DNA of 64,000 bases, taken from assembly GCA_900095095.1 (NCBI GenBank), contig FMBT01000297.1, positions 310,001 through 374,000 of the forward strand. The letters are read 5' to 3'. The translations under genes and the position numbers were made by a program. Shown here piece by piece: positions 36,289 to 47,553 of this stretch. Under the pieces are notes generated by a model that saw nothing but the letters and a program-made list of their open reading frames with translations, searched no databases and was not told the origin of the DNA. The stretch comes from Fragilariopsis cylindrus CCMP1102 (lineage: Eukaryota; Bacillariophyta; Bacillariophyceae; Bacillariales; Bacillariaceae). Positions within the stretch are counted from its first letter, which is position 1, and each line of letters begins with the position of its first letter.

Positions 36289-36506
36289 CTCTACTACGCC
36301 GAAATTTTATGTACATAAAGATATACCAAATGGACTATCCTTAGGGAAATCTAGCTTCACATCAAAACTCGACGACAAGAACAACAAACAACAAAATGAC
36401 ACAAATGAAGTTTTAAAATGATCAAAACAACTATTATCGGGAAGAGAGGGATATTGAATACTAGAAAGAATACGCACTAATCATACCTCATTAATGATGC
36501 AATAAT

Positions 36507-39500
36507 ATGGGAATTGCGGCGGTGCGGAAATTACTTCCATCAGACAGTAAGGTCTTTCTTCTCGAAGATTTCATCCGAGAGTTTGCACCCGCACTTTGTT
36601 CTTCTGACCCCGTTGTGGCTGATAATAATGTTACAATAAAGATAAATAGCAGTAACGAAAAAGTGGGAAAACAAGTAGGCATCCGAATTCTGACATCGGA
36701 TCAGTCACTACGTAACGTAATAATTGTGCCATTAAAAACTTGTAAGGTGATTCCTCATATTAATAAAGCTGATTGTAGAGAACCAGTCCATACGCTAGTC
36801 GATGATATAGTGTATTCTCTCGTCCGACGTCAAGAACGACTCCGACGACGTAAATTTCATCCTACGAGTTGCAGGAAACGAAAAAGAACATATACGACGA
36901 ATGCTACCAAAGTCAGGAACAACGAAGACAATGACAATGATGGTGACACCTGCAAAAATGCACTCACACATGGATTTAAAAGTTCCAGAGAGGGAGATGC
37001 ACCACCACCCTCTGGGATGAGATTGGGAGTCTCGTATCTCAATCCTAATGAGAATGTGATGTATTGTAAGTCTTCTCCGTTGATTAGAAAATTACATCGA
37101 CTAGTGGGAGATGAAGTCCTGCGAATGATTTTCTTGCATACTCGGTGTTTCGTGCCCATCGCAGCAGCAGCACAACAACAACAACAACAACAAAAGGTGG
37201 AGCAGCAGTAATGTTAGGAACGTCGGATTCTGACAATAACGGGAACAATAACAACAATTACATTTTGATATGTGGTCCTCCTCTCTGTAACAACAATAAT
37301 AATAATGGATATCGCCATCGCACTATCGTCGCAACAACAAAACTTTCTACGGAGAAGAGTGAAGGCAATAAGTACTCGAAACGGGATCCACCTTCCGATA
37401 ATAGTATCACAACAACTAGCAGCAGGAAGAAGAAGAAGAAGAAACGACGTTTATTTCCGCGTACAATATTACCAGATTCGCATCTAGAGGCCAACGAAAG
37501 CATATCTCGGTATTCCCTTATGTATTGTGATGATTATATCCCTCATATTGGTTTGCCGAAAAGTCATCCATTTCAACAACGATTGATTTCTTTCCGAAGT
37601 AATAGTAGCAACAACAATGAACCAAAACAAAAACATCAGTATCAAGAACATAATGATGATAACCGTTTCATGTTAAACGTTATTTTTGAGTTGAACCTTG
37701 AAAATAAAAACAAACAAAAAAGAATCAGAAAGCGACTGGGAGAAAGTGCTCGGATTGTTTGTGAGAAAATTTGGAAGGGTCACTCTTCTGGTTGTGATTA
37801 TAGTAGACTTTTAGAACGACATTGTGGCCTTGCCCCAGATGTAAAACAATTATCGAAAACAACTTCGTCGTTGGCACGACTTGCTCGAGCATTTACACCC
37901 AAAGATCGTATCGTATCCTTTCTAGGATCAGTATTGAGACGGGTTTTCCCAATGGATTTTTGGGGTTCTGAGCGGAACTTTCAATCAGTAATGACCTCGG
38001 TGAAATCATTCGTTCATTTGCGACGCAAGGAGCGATTGACAAATAAGAACCTTATGCACGAAATATCGGTAACTCAAATACGATGGCTTTATCATGATGA
38101 TGATTCTCTTAATTCGGTTGAGGAAGATGATGGTATTATCAAAAAATGTAGCCGACGCAATGGGAAAAGGCATCGAACTGGTCATGAGACTGTTACAGAG
38201 TTAACGCTCAAAATCTTGAGATGGTTGTTCCAAGGCTTTTTAATTCCATTGCTCAGATCATGTTTCTATGTTACGGAAACTGAATTCAGTGGCCATCAAC
38301 TCCAATACTATCGAAAACCTGTATGGTCTCTTTTTCGGTGTCTTTCCATACAAAAATTGATACAAGGGAAGCATTTCAAGACATTGTCGTATGCCCAAGC
38401 TCGACAAAATCTGAAACAACAACAAATGGGCCTTTCGACGTTGCGCCTTTTGCCCAAATCAACGGGTATGCGTCCTATTGCCCAGCTGTCACGAAGCCAA
38501 TACTTCAATTTCCAACAGATTGCCAGAAATACTAATAGTAGCAGTAGTAGCAGTGCATCATCAAAAAAAAGACATCGAATGGATGACGAGCTACAACAAT
38601 GTGATTGTCGTCCTAGCAAAATATTAAGAGCTCTGGAAAAGACTTCAACGCGGAAGAGCCACTTGATCGACACGTCATCTTTACAGCTAAAACTAAAGGA
38701 TCCAAAAGAATCATCGTATGGTTCTTCAAGATTGCCTACAAATGTGATACTTGGAAAGGTTTTGGATGTTTTAAGCTACGAATGCGGTCAGAGAGATAGA
38801 CCCTATGGCAACGGAATCGATAGTCTCGAACATTTTTACCAGCGTTATCGCGACTATGTTATTCATATTAAAAAGCAAAGGAACCAAACGGGGGATGGAG
38901 AAAAGGAGATCAAATTGTTCTTCGCAAAAGTAGATATAGAAAAATGTTATGATAGGATAAACCAAGACTATTTACTGGGTCTCGTTCAAAATCTTGTATT
39001 ACATAACACATATGTTGTACAGAAGTCAAGATGGATTGCGCAAATTTTATAAGAGGAGGAGGGGAAAATGTTATTCGGTACAAGACAATTGTGGAAGCAG
39101 TTGACGACTATCGATCATTTTATATCGGTGAGCACGAACTTGCTCGAGGGAACCAGAACACTATATTTGATCTGCTCAAATGTTCTCTCGTAGAAAAAAA
39201 TAAGGTTCTGGATCTATTGAGGGAACACCTCTTTCAACATACAGTCATTTCCTCGGGTCGGTACGGCAGAAAATATTACAGCAGTCTTCCGGTATTTCCC
39301 AGGGAAGTAGTTTATCAATGTTGCTTTGCAACCTTTACTACGGAGATGTGGAAGCATCCATGTTTGAAGATAATCGTGAGTTTGCAGGCTCGTCAGAACA
39401 GATGGTGGATGCGGTCGAACCAAGAAGAGAAAAAATAGGTAGTGATTTTATGTCTCGGTTCGTCGACGATTTCATATTCATTACCCCAGATAAAGATTCC

Positions 39501-40300
39501 TTCCAGGGTTTTCTAGATCGAACCTATCGAGGCAAACCCAATCTCGGAGCTCAGATAAACCCCAGCAAGACTATGGTGAACGTCGATGCGTCTGTAAGAG
39601 TTGAAACAGAAGGCGGAGATACGAGGCATGTTCCAGTGTGTTGCAGTAATCGACGCAATCGTGACGGCACAATACTCTTTCCTTGGTGCGGTCTCTTATT
39701 CAACACACAAACAGGCGAAACTTTTATCGATTACGAACGTTTCCGTCATGGTAAACTTCGCGACAGATTAACTGTTGATTATGATGGTAATGAGGGTAAA
39801 AGGATGGAATATCGAATGCAATCATTTGTATTCCCGCGTTGTCTTCCTATTCTATACGATTCGTCAATAAATTCACTTGACACCATCGTCACTAATTTTT
39901 ACCAAATGATGCTTCTTGCTGCTGTCAAAACTGCCGAATACCTAAGGGGACATGCGTCTATACTGCCAAATTGTTCCGCTGTATATAATATTGATTATGT
40001 TCTGCGATGCATACGTGGCCTTCCGCAATTTGCTCTTCAGGATATCAAAAGCAAATTTAAAAGTTCGTTGAAGAAAAAAATCGACTTCAGTAAGATGATT
40101 GGAATCGACAAATTCTTGCTTCTTTTTTATGTTGGAAAGCCTTTTACGATGTGTTTTCCTACCTGTCAGACTTCATGCTCATCACTTGCCGAATACTAGA
40201 AGAATCTTCGTCAGCATTGGTTAATTTACGACACAAAAGGAAGTTGGATATTAACGCATCATTTCTAGGGCTATGGAGGACTTTCAGATCCGATACATGA
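36507..40300 (+). CDS. TERT: Telomerase reverse transcriptase
   Basis: TERT is the catalytic subunit of telomerase, which copies its RNA template onto chromosome ends. The N-terminal region (MGIAAVRKLLPSDSK...) is followed by a basic, low-complexity linker. The RNA-binding domain has VFPMDFWGSERNFQSVMTSV then MHEISVTQIRWL. Motif T is SCFYVTETEFSG, motif 1 LRLLPKSTGMRPIAQLSR, and motif A FFAKVDIEKCYDRI. An insertion (IFD) of about 130 residues follows. Motif B' is SGISQGSSLSMLLCNLYYGD, motif C RFVDDFIFITP, and motif E LFPWCGLLFNTQTGE. All three catalytic aspartates are present. The thumb continues to VFSYLSDFMLITCRILEESS and ends at 40300. The frame changes in a CAA repeat near 37170 and a few more times (near 39050, 39300, 40130) with homology unbroken. 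It is convergent with the chromatin-protein gene. Confidence 0.93.
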
Positions 40301-40580
40301 TCCAGAAATAAAATGAATTGAAGAGATGATTGATGATGATTTTTTACTACTATATTGTACGAAGAAAATCAATATAGCAAAATTTTAAACAAATATTTTA
40401 GGTCGATGATTTTAGTATAATATATATTCACGCAGCCCAAATAAAATATATCTATTCAATACAAAACATATTATTTTTTCTTTAAAATCGACTGCTGGTC
40501 ACTCTTATTTTTAGATAACTTCCAATTCCGTTGAGAACTCAGCATCCCAGTCGATCCGATACGCCCAGGAAAAATATGAT

Positions 40581-43245
40581 TTACAAGCGCAGTTGCTGTG
40601 GTAAGTGTTCAAGAAATCTAGATTGAAACTCCTTGTGACCACGAAAGATTTCGAGTAATTTCGCCTTTGTCTGCCCAAGGGCCGTTTCGTCTGCCTTTTT
40701 GATAACTTTCATGACCTCCAACATTTTTTTCGAACCCATTTTCTTCTTCACGTCTAAAATGAGTTCTTTCGCCTTGCTGCGCCTCTCTCCGCTGACATTG
40801 CGAAAGTAGAATTACCAGTTTTAGTCCTGCGATTACAACGAAACAGTAACACAAAAAGCAAATAGGGAATGAACTGTGGGTGAGTCGATTCGTTTATTGT
40901 TGACCATTTAAAGCTCAATCATTCAGTGCATACACATGATATTGGACGGTACAGTTATATTTATTTTACATACCAGTCGCCTTCTTCGTCAGCACCACCA
41001 CTTTGTTGCCCTGTTGAATGACTGTTCGTTATGAGAATGGGTGCATCCAGATTCCGCTTTGTTTCTATACATTCAAGCATACGAACAGCCTGTTCGCGTT
41101 TCCTCTCTTGAACTCGACGGTATTGATCAGGGATCTTGAAACGGTAATGGTAATCGATGACCTCCTGTAAGGCTTTGTTTCCCATACCCTTGTAAATAGC
41201 TCTCAGTGATCCTGAATAGCGGCGGAATGCTGCATTAAAAACCGTCTTTTCTTGAGGAGACCACACAGTCAGATAATCTTGTGGAGAGGCTTCGATGGCG
41301 GCGATAGCCGCCTTCACGTTATAATTGGATACATGCAAATTCCGTAATAGCGCGTCGATGTTAAACTCTCTTAATGTATCAACATTTCTTGTTGTCAATG
41401 ATGAAGCGGTAGACACAGAAGATAAAGTGGGTAACCGATTCCGACTTAAAGATTTCGAAAGTTCCTCCATCCGTTCCGTCGGAAAGGGAGCGTACGGTTC
41501 TTCTTGCGTCAAATGGTGCTCGCGGAGAAAGGGCGTCAATATTTTCGAAGCCTGTTCGAGGTATTCGTCTGTCCCCTCCTGGTTGATCTTATCAGGTTTC
41601 CACATCCTGATTGGGTTTCTTGAGACTATTTTTTGATTTCGGATATAAGGTGGGACGTAAACTTGATGGTCTCTGCCTACTTGAATATCTCTCTGTTCAG
41701 TGCTTCCTTCATCGATCCCCTCGTCGGCAAAATCACCGACACGTCTTCTTTTTTTATCACCCCCGTAGACTAATTCATCACTTTCGGATTCATCATCGGA
41801 GCTGGTGTTGCTCCCTGTATCTGCTCTTCGTCGTTTTCCACCTCGTGAGTTTTGCTCGTCACCTTCAATTTCGTCATATCCCTCGTTCTCGGGTTCTACG
41901 TCGCGTTTTTTGAAATTGAGAGCAGCAACAGTCATTTCGCCCCAATCATCATTTTCTCCCGTGTAGGGCAAAACTACAACTTTCGGAGGATCATATTCAT
42001 TTTCTTGATTGATTGATAAACTATAACGACATAGATAAGTCGTAGGTAGAATTAGAGATGGTAACTCGGCTTTATCGAGATCCGGGTGACGGTACAAGAC
42101 TTTATATTACATACAAGAAAGAAAGATCGAATAAGGGGCGGTGCAAAACGTGAGGCTTCGAATTGACGAACGATAAATTGATGGGTTAAATTAAAAGAGT
42201 ACATCCAAACTCAACAGTCAACTACTTTGATAGTGTAGTAGTAGTAGTAGTAGTATTTATAAAACTTACCTTGGATGAGACCACAAATAGTTGTCACGTG
42301 ATTGTCATCACTTTGATTACTCAATACAAGATCATGTTCTGTAATACGATTCGCAAATTCCTCTGATGAAATAGGTCCGGTAATTTCTTCCAGAGGTAAT
42401 GAATCAACGTCCTCTTTCTTCAGGAACCATCGTGCCTGAAACAGAATTTTCCCCAGCCGACCACCTCGTCCCTTTTCTTGCCATATACGTTCCACTCGAG
42501 CTAACATAAGCCCGTCGCCGACTTTAGCATCTTTCATGTTCATCGATGTTGCTGTTGAAGTCGTGGTGGTTAGGTTGTTCGATGATGATGCTACTGCTGC
42601 TGGTTCCTTGTTTTCCGTAGTAGACGACTCCGACTGATTCTTCGTTTCATCATTCCCAGGAGCAGCAGTGACGGCATCACCACCTGCGCCATCTGTTGCG
42701 TTTACATCGATATCATTATTATCAGCATTATAGTAGTCGGACGCTTTGTCCGATTTAGCGTCAGCCGCATAATCTGATGGTGTTGATGATTCCAACTGTG
42801 CCGCTCCTGATTGGTGTTTGAATTTGAATTTGAATTTGAATCGCGTTCAAGACGACGTTGTCGACGTTGATCACGACTATCTTTTTCTTCTTCTTCGTCG
42901 TCGTTGACGTCATCGTTATCTTGTTCGTTGATTTCGTTTTGTTCATCAGCACTACGCATCACAACAACATCACCAACACCAATTTCGTAATAACATCACC
43001 AATAGTTAAATTGAAACCTTCATAATCGACGACACCACGTGCTGCTGCTGCTGCTCCTCCTTCAGTAGTGGTTTCACCGTCAGACCAGAATCCAGAGAAG
43101 ATTGACTTGGTAGCCTTTTTGTTGGAAGAGTAAGCATCAGTACCATTGCTATCGTCCGCTGTGTTGTTTGTGCCTTTGCTACCACTGTGACGAGAATCGT
43201 CGTTTTGCTCTCCAGACGACGAAAACGAAGAAGAATCGTCGGTCA
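40581..43245 (-). CDS. BAH-ELM2-SANT chromatin protein (MTA-like) with C-terminal helical module
   Basis: The start is MTDDSSSF at 43245. An S/N/D-rich N-terminus is followed by a split BAH domain: VDYEGFNLTIGDV, VGDGLMLARVERIWQEKGRG, FQARWFLKKEDVDSLPLEEI, HDLVLSNQSDDNHVTTICG, then across intron 42100-42269 LYRHPDLDKAEL...TYLCRYSLSI. An ELM2 domain follows (IQVGRDHQVYVPPYI, RMWKPD, YLEQASKIL, then the YNVKAAIAAIEAS helix). A SANT domain comes next (WSPQEKTVFNAAFRRYSGSL, VIDYHYRFK). ELM2-SANT proteins recruit class I histone deacetylases, and BAH modules read nucleosomes. Frame 3' of SANT either stops at 40961 or, using donor GTATGT at 40973 and an acceptor at 40792, gains 69 residues (AKELILDVKKKMG...GHKEFQSRFLEHLP). 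That end resembles a Sin3 PAH-type helix bundle. N-terminal joins (near 42980, 42790) need frame changes. Confidence 0.8.
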
Positions 43246-43872
43246 TTATAACGAGTTGTTTTCGGAAGACCTTTATATCTTGAAGCAATAGCTATAAAGT
43301 TTTATTGCTATTGCTATTGCTGTTTTATTGCGATGATCTACAGTAGCTCTTGTGTATTGCAAGAACAAGCAAATTTTGATCTCGATTCATTTCTTTTATC
43401 CCTCTCGATCACGATAAACAATTGATCTTCGTTTGCCTTCATTGCGGCTCGGCGCGGTTTGATTAAGGAGTGCTTGAATTTCCAAGAGGAGTGCTGAGAT
43501 TAGTACTGAAATAGTGTTAAAAGTTGAAAGTCATCGTGAAGATAATAAAAATTAAAAATCACGCACCATTTTTTAAATTTCATATCAAATTTTCATTGCT
43601 TGATGCAGAATAATTTTAAAATTGTTTCATATCATCAACAAGTCGATAAGCCATACATACCGATAGCCGTATTTCTCATAGTAGTACTTCTGCCGCAAAA
43701 CGATTCAGGACCGAGGAAGTAATAAGGTAATGAATAGTTATTGTAGGTATGGAAGTTGTTGTCGTCGTCAGTAGTAGTAGCGTATGTTGGAGACGTTGAC
43801 GAACGAGAATATTCTAAATCAAACAAAACAACAACGGTGGTGGCGGCGGCGGTGACGGCGACAACGACGACA
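43246..43872. other. Spacer between divergent genes
   Basis: It carries the promoter of the BAH-ELM2-SANT gene and that of the acidic repeat gene. No domain-bearing frame. Short GCTATT/TTGCTA repeats lie near 43290-43330. Confidence 0.55.
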
Positions 43873-45657
43873 ATGATACGTACTGGAACCGCTATTTTTG
43901 TAGACAATAATATAAACTTAATAGATCTTAATGCTGATGACGATTTGAACGTGAACGATACAGAAGAAAAAGGAGAGCAAGAACAAGAGCAAGAGGAGAA
44001 ATTATTGATCGACGAAGAAAACACAATAATAATCAAATCTGGAAAAGGAAAGGATAACGGTTGTGATGGTGATGATGAAAATACAATGATAGATTTAAAT
44101 AGGGAGAAACAGATGCATCAACAGAGAAAAATGGGGAGGAGTCTACGGAAAGAGAGGAAGAAACAACTAATGCCGACTTCGATTTCGACGTCGATGTCGA
44201 TGGGATAATACTACCGCTGAAGCCATTTCGAATGCAAACGAGATAGAAAAAGAAGAAGATCACGAGCAAAAATTATTGATCGACGACGAAGAAAGCACAA
44301 CAATAATAAAATCTGAAAAAGAAAAGGATAATGCTGATAACGAAAAAGAAGAGGAGGAAGAAGAAAGTGTAACGGTAATAATAAAGAAGGGAGAAACGGA
44401 AGCTTTGACTGAGAAAAATGGGACGAGTCTACGGAAAAGGAAAAGGAAAATGTCGATGGTGATGTCGGTAATAATACTGATAATGAAGCCATTTCGAATG
44501 TAAACGAGACAGAAGAAGAACAAGAGAAGAAATCATTGATCGACGAAGAAAATGCAACAATAATAAAATCCGGAAAAGAAAATGACAATGATGATGATGA
44601 AGTAGAAGATGTAACACTAATATTACAAAAGGAAGAAACAGAAGCTTCAACAGATAAAAATGGGGAGGAGTCTACGGAAAAAGTAGAATCAAAAGAGGAA
44701 GAGGAAACAAATAATGTCGATGTCGATACTTCTACTGATGAAGCCATTGCAACGTTATTGGAGCGACTCGATGTAAGCCTTGACATGGAATTAAGTGCAC
44801 TGTTGGCTGATAACGACGATGGTAACGATAACCTGGATCATGATGGCAGCGTAGTCGACAGAGGTGAATTTATAGCAGTCAAAACTGAAAAAGAGCCTGA
44901 TGATATTGATCTTTCTATAAAACTCGATGCTTTATTAGAAAGCGATGGAGAAGGAGAAGAAGATGATAGCAATGTAGTAAGTGAACTCAAAGATATTGCG
45001 ATGGATGATAAGGATGAGAAGGGGGGGAAATTGAATGATGATAAAAAGTCCACAACTGGACTTAATTCTAAAATACCTTTGATCGAAGAAAACTATAGTG
45101 CGAGTGCGAAAATGATATCCAAGGGGGAACCATCCTCTTCCAACCAAAGTCAAGCAAAATCCTCGTTGAATATCAAAAAGAGAACGACAGGCTCAATAAA
45201 AAAGGTCGTCGCATCTAGGAGAACCCTTCAAGTTAATGCGAAAACAGTACCCAAGGGGAAACCATCCTCTTCCAACCAAAGTCAAGCAAAATCCTCATTG
45301 AATATCAAAAAGAGAACGACAGGCTCAATAAATAAGGTCGTCGCATCTAGAAGGACCCTTCAAGTTAAAGAAGGCTCCTCCTCCTCCTCTTCACGTAAAA
45401 GTACCACAATTGGAAGAAGAACAATTCAAAGTACAAAAGAGCGTAGAGCGTTACCAAAGCAACAACCAAAACAACTAGTATCACGGGATGATGCATGGTA
45501 TAGAAAAAATGGTCGAACAAATAGTACAAGTGGGGACGAGAGTTTTTCATTCATGCGTTCGACTGAATGTTTTTCAAATTATACATCTCAGACAGAAAAC
45601 CTGTTAAAACTAAAGGCAGAAGAAAAGAAACGTTGTGCTAAGAAAATTATTGTTTAA
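43873..45657 (+). CDS. Acidic, repeat-built, probably disordered protein
   Basis: The start is set at ATG 43873 (MIRTGTAIFVDNN). The first part is three diverged tandem units of about 265-285 bp. Each codes an E/D/K-rich block containing LLIDEENTIIIKSGKGK or a variant, followed by an EALTEKNG-like block. A non-repetitive acidic part follows (IATLLERLDVSLDMELSALL). Then come two nearly identical 44-residue basic units (SNQSQAKSSLNIKKRTTGSI). The C-terminus is basic, with WYRKNGRTNSTSGDESFSFM and KLKAEEKKRCAKK. The frame changes twice inside the first repeat block, and the last 373 codons are unbroken. Charge segregation (acidic front, basic back) suggests a scaffold or nucleic-acid/cytoskeleton-binding protein, but no family is recognised. 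Confidence 0.55.
43948..44755 (+). repeat. Three diverged tandem units of about 270 bp inside the acidic gene
   Basis: Each unit begins near an AACGA(T/G)A(T/C)AGAAG-type start (about 43948, 44231, 44499) and ends with GAAGCCATT. The units are recognisable in DNA and protein but carry many differences and length changes, so the expansion is old. Confidence 0.7.
45106..45369 (+). repeat. Two nearly identical 132-bp tandem units
   Basis: Units 45106-45237 and 45238-45369 code 44 residues each and differ at only a few positions (for example ISKGEP against VPKGKP). The duplication is recent and in frame. Confidence 0.88.
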
Positions 45658-45878
45658 ATAACTCAGATTATAGATATATTAGTAATTATAATGATATGAT
45701 ATTAATAATACATAACAATATCATCTACGCATCATCTTCCCAGCAGATTAAGCTAATACGATGACACCGACCTACCGACCGACCAGTCACCTAAAGCAGT
45801 ATCTATTATATTCGTTAGTCGTCTGAAACTTAATGATTGATTGATTGATAGTGTACTTGCTAAAAAGTAAAAGTAGTC

Positions 45879-47553
45879 CTACAAAGAACCTCTTTGGATC
45901 GAACGAATGAGGATGTTTCTATAACTTCCTTCGCACTCGTTAGAAGGATGTTCGTGTGGGTTGCAGTACACCTTCTTACAATATTTACAACTGAATTTAT
46001 CTTGGCAGACTTTACAGTGAAATGTATTGCAACCATTACAGAAATAAGTCTTTTTTTGAAAAGGATAAATCAGATTTACGAAAATGAGAAGGAGAAAATT
46101 AGATAGAAAAGTTCGCAAGAATCATAATGATCGTATTCCTATTCCATTGCATGGTCCAATTGGATCGATCGATTGGTAGATGGACAATCGTGCGTACGCT
46201 TTCAAAAACTAATAAACAAAAACAAACTTACCATTTTACATTTGGAGCAAGATGGTTCTCCACACAGGGAACAATGAATTCCCTCTTCGCAGTCACGACA
46301 AAAGCTTTCTTCGCAAAAGACACACCATAATGAATCCTTACATGCCATGCAGAAACCATTTTTGCATTTAGAGCACTGGAACCAATCTTTACAATCCACA
46401 CAAAAAAAGCCACGACACTCATTGCAGGTAAAAATATCACTGTAAAGTTAAGTAAAACAACATGTATTGAGGAATAACGTGAGATCTATTTATTTTGAAA
46501 GAAATGGGAAAAGTAAGACGATATAAGTTGATAGAGCCGCAATTATGGTCTCACTTTAGCCCGCACTTACGCGTATCCAGCGAAAGTGCAACTAGAACAA
46601 ACGCGTTGGCTGCATTCCCCACATCTAGACGATGGTTCACATATTTCGTGGAGTTCTCGATTACACCACTCGCACCAGTATCCATCGAAACAAGTATCAC
46701 AGTGTACCTTCATATTGTCGCAATGATCTGCCTCGCAATAATAACAGCCACAGTTTTCACAAACTATCTTTTGGCATTTCCCCCCACAGGCGGTGTTAAT
46801 ACTCTTGTGAAAGATAAACTCTTTACAACAAGGACATTTCTTCTCGGAATTGAATCTAGCCATTCGACAATCAAGACAATCGGGACAAAGGGATTGTGGT
46901 TCAGCATTGTCGTCGTCGACGACGTTCACATTGCCGACACAAAGGGATTGTGGTTCAGCATTGTCGTCGTCGACGACGTTCACATTGCTGACATTGCCAT
47001 ATTTTGGAGAAGGTGCAGCCGAAATAAAAGCTTGTTGCTTTAATGACCAGATTAAGAATTCTACATCATTATTATTATTATCGTTGGCACGAATCATTGT
47101 CTCGTTGTTGTGACTATCTTCGCAATGACGATTATGACGATGATGATTCCGATCCCAGTCGTCCTCGTACGTTAGATCTAATTTTGTTCCGTGTATTTTA
47201 CAGTAGCTTTTACGCAACTGCATATACGAATTGAAAATTCCATCGACTTGTAGTAATGAAGCTATATCTTCTGGAAGGAGAAAACGTGAACAAATCAGAG
47301 TTTCAAATATTTCCCCCGTGATTAAATTAAATATGATATTATTGCCGCTATCACCGTCAGTAGAAGATTTTGATCTGCATTCGTGAGCATGAGAATGCGG
47401 TTTTCTCTTCGTCGACGTTGACGTTGACGTCGTAGTCACCATTGTCTCTTTCTCTCTTGGTAAAAAAATCTTCAACCAGTCACAGCAACTCCCATAGCAT
47501 GAGGATCTTCCTTCTTCCCCAAGTTGTACCGCTTCAATGTTTCTCTTCGTCAT
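45879..47553 (-). CDS. Cysteine-array zinc-binding protein with F-box-like N-terminus
   Basis: Three exons give a clean 453-residue protein: 47553-46571, 46439-46232 and 46049-45879, all GT-AG and in phase. The N-terminal part has an F-box-like helix block (FNLITGEIFETLICSRFLLP then DIASLLQVDGIFNSYM). From about residue 205 on, the protein is a continuous series of CxxC pairs spaced 6-12 residues apart, often with an aromatic residue before the first Cys of a pair (CDTCFDGYWCEWC, FTCNECRGFFCVDC, FQCSKCKNGFCMAC, FSCKYCKKVYC). More than 35 cysteines are present, sufficient for many zinc sites, as in serial zinc ribbons or RING/IBR-like modules. An 18-residue unit (GNVNVVDDDNAEPQSLC) is duplicated just before the array. 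The family is not identified; an E3-ligase-related or nucleic-acid-binding role is speculation. Confidence 0.68.
46885..46992 (-). repeat. 54-bp tandem duplication, in frame
   Basis: Units 46885-46938 and 46939-46992 are nearly identical, each coding 18 residues of the CxxC-array protein. This is a recent replication-slippage or unequal-crossover event that keeps the frame. Confidence 0.9.

Noticed and set aside
860-40300. Programmed +1/-1 frameshifting as the normal expression mode of MSH4, E1, TERT and others
   Set aside because: No shared slippery motif or stop-codon context was found. Breaks sit in assorted homopolymers and microsatellites, and many genes have none. Consensus indels explain this better, though the test is listed among the findings.
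44033-44786. Minus-strand Ser/Phe/Leu-rich frames opposite the acidic repeat gene
   Set aside because: These are the reverse complement of GAA/GAT-rich codons, giving apparent hydrophobic proteins that are artefacts of repeat composition.
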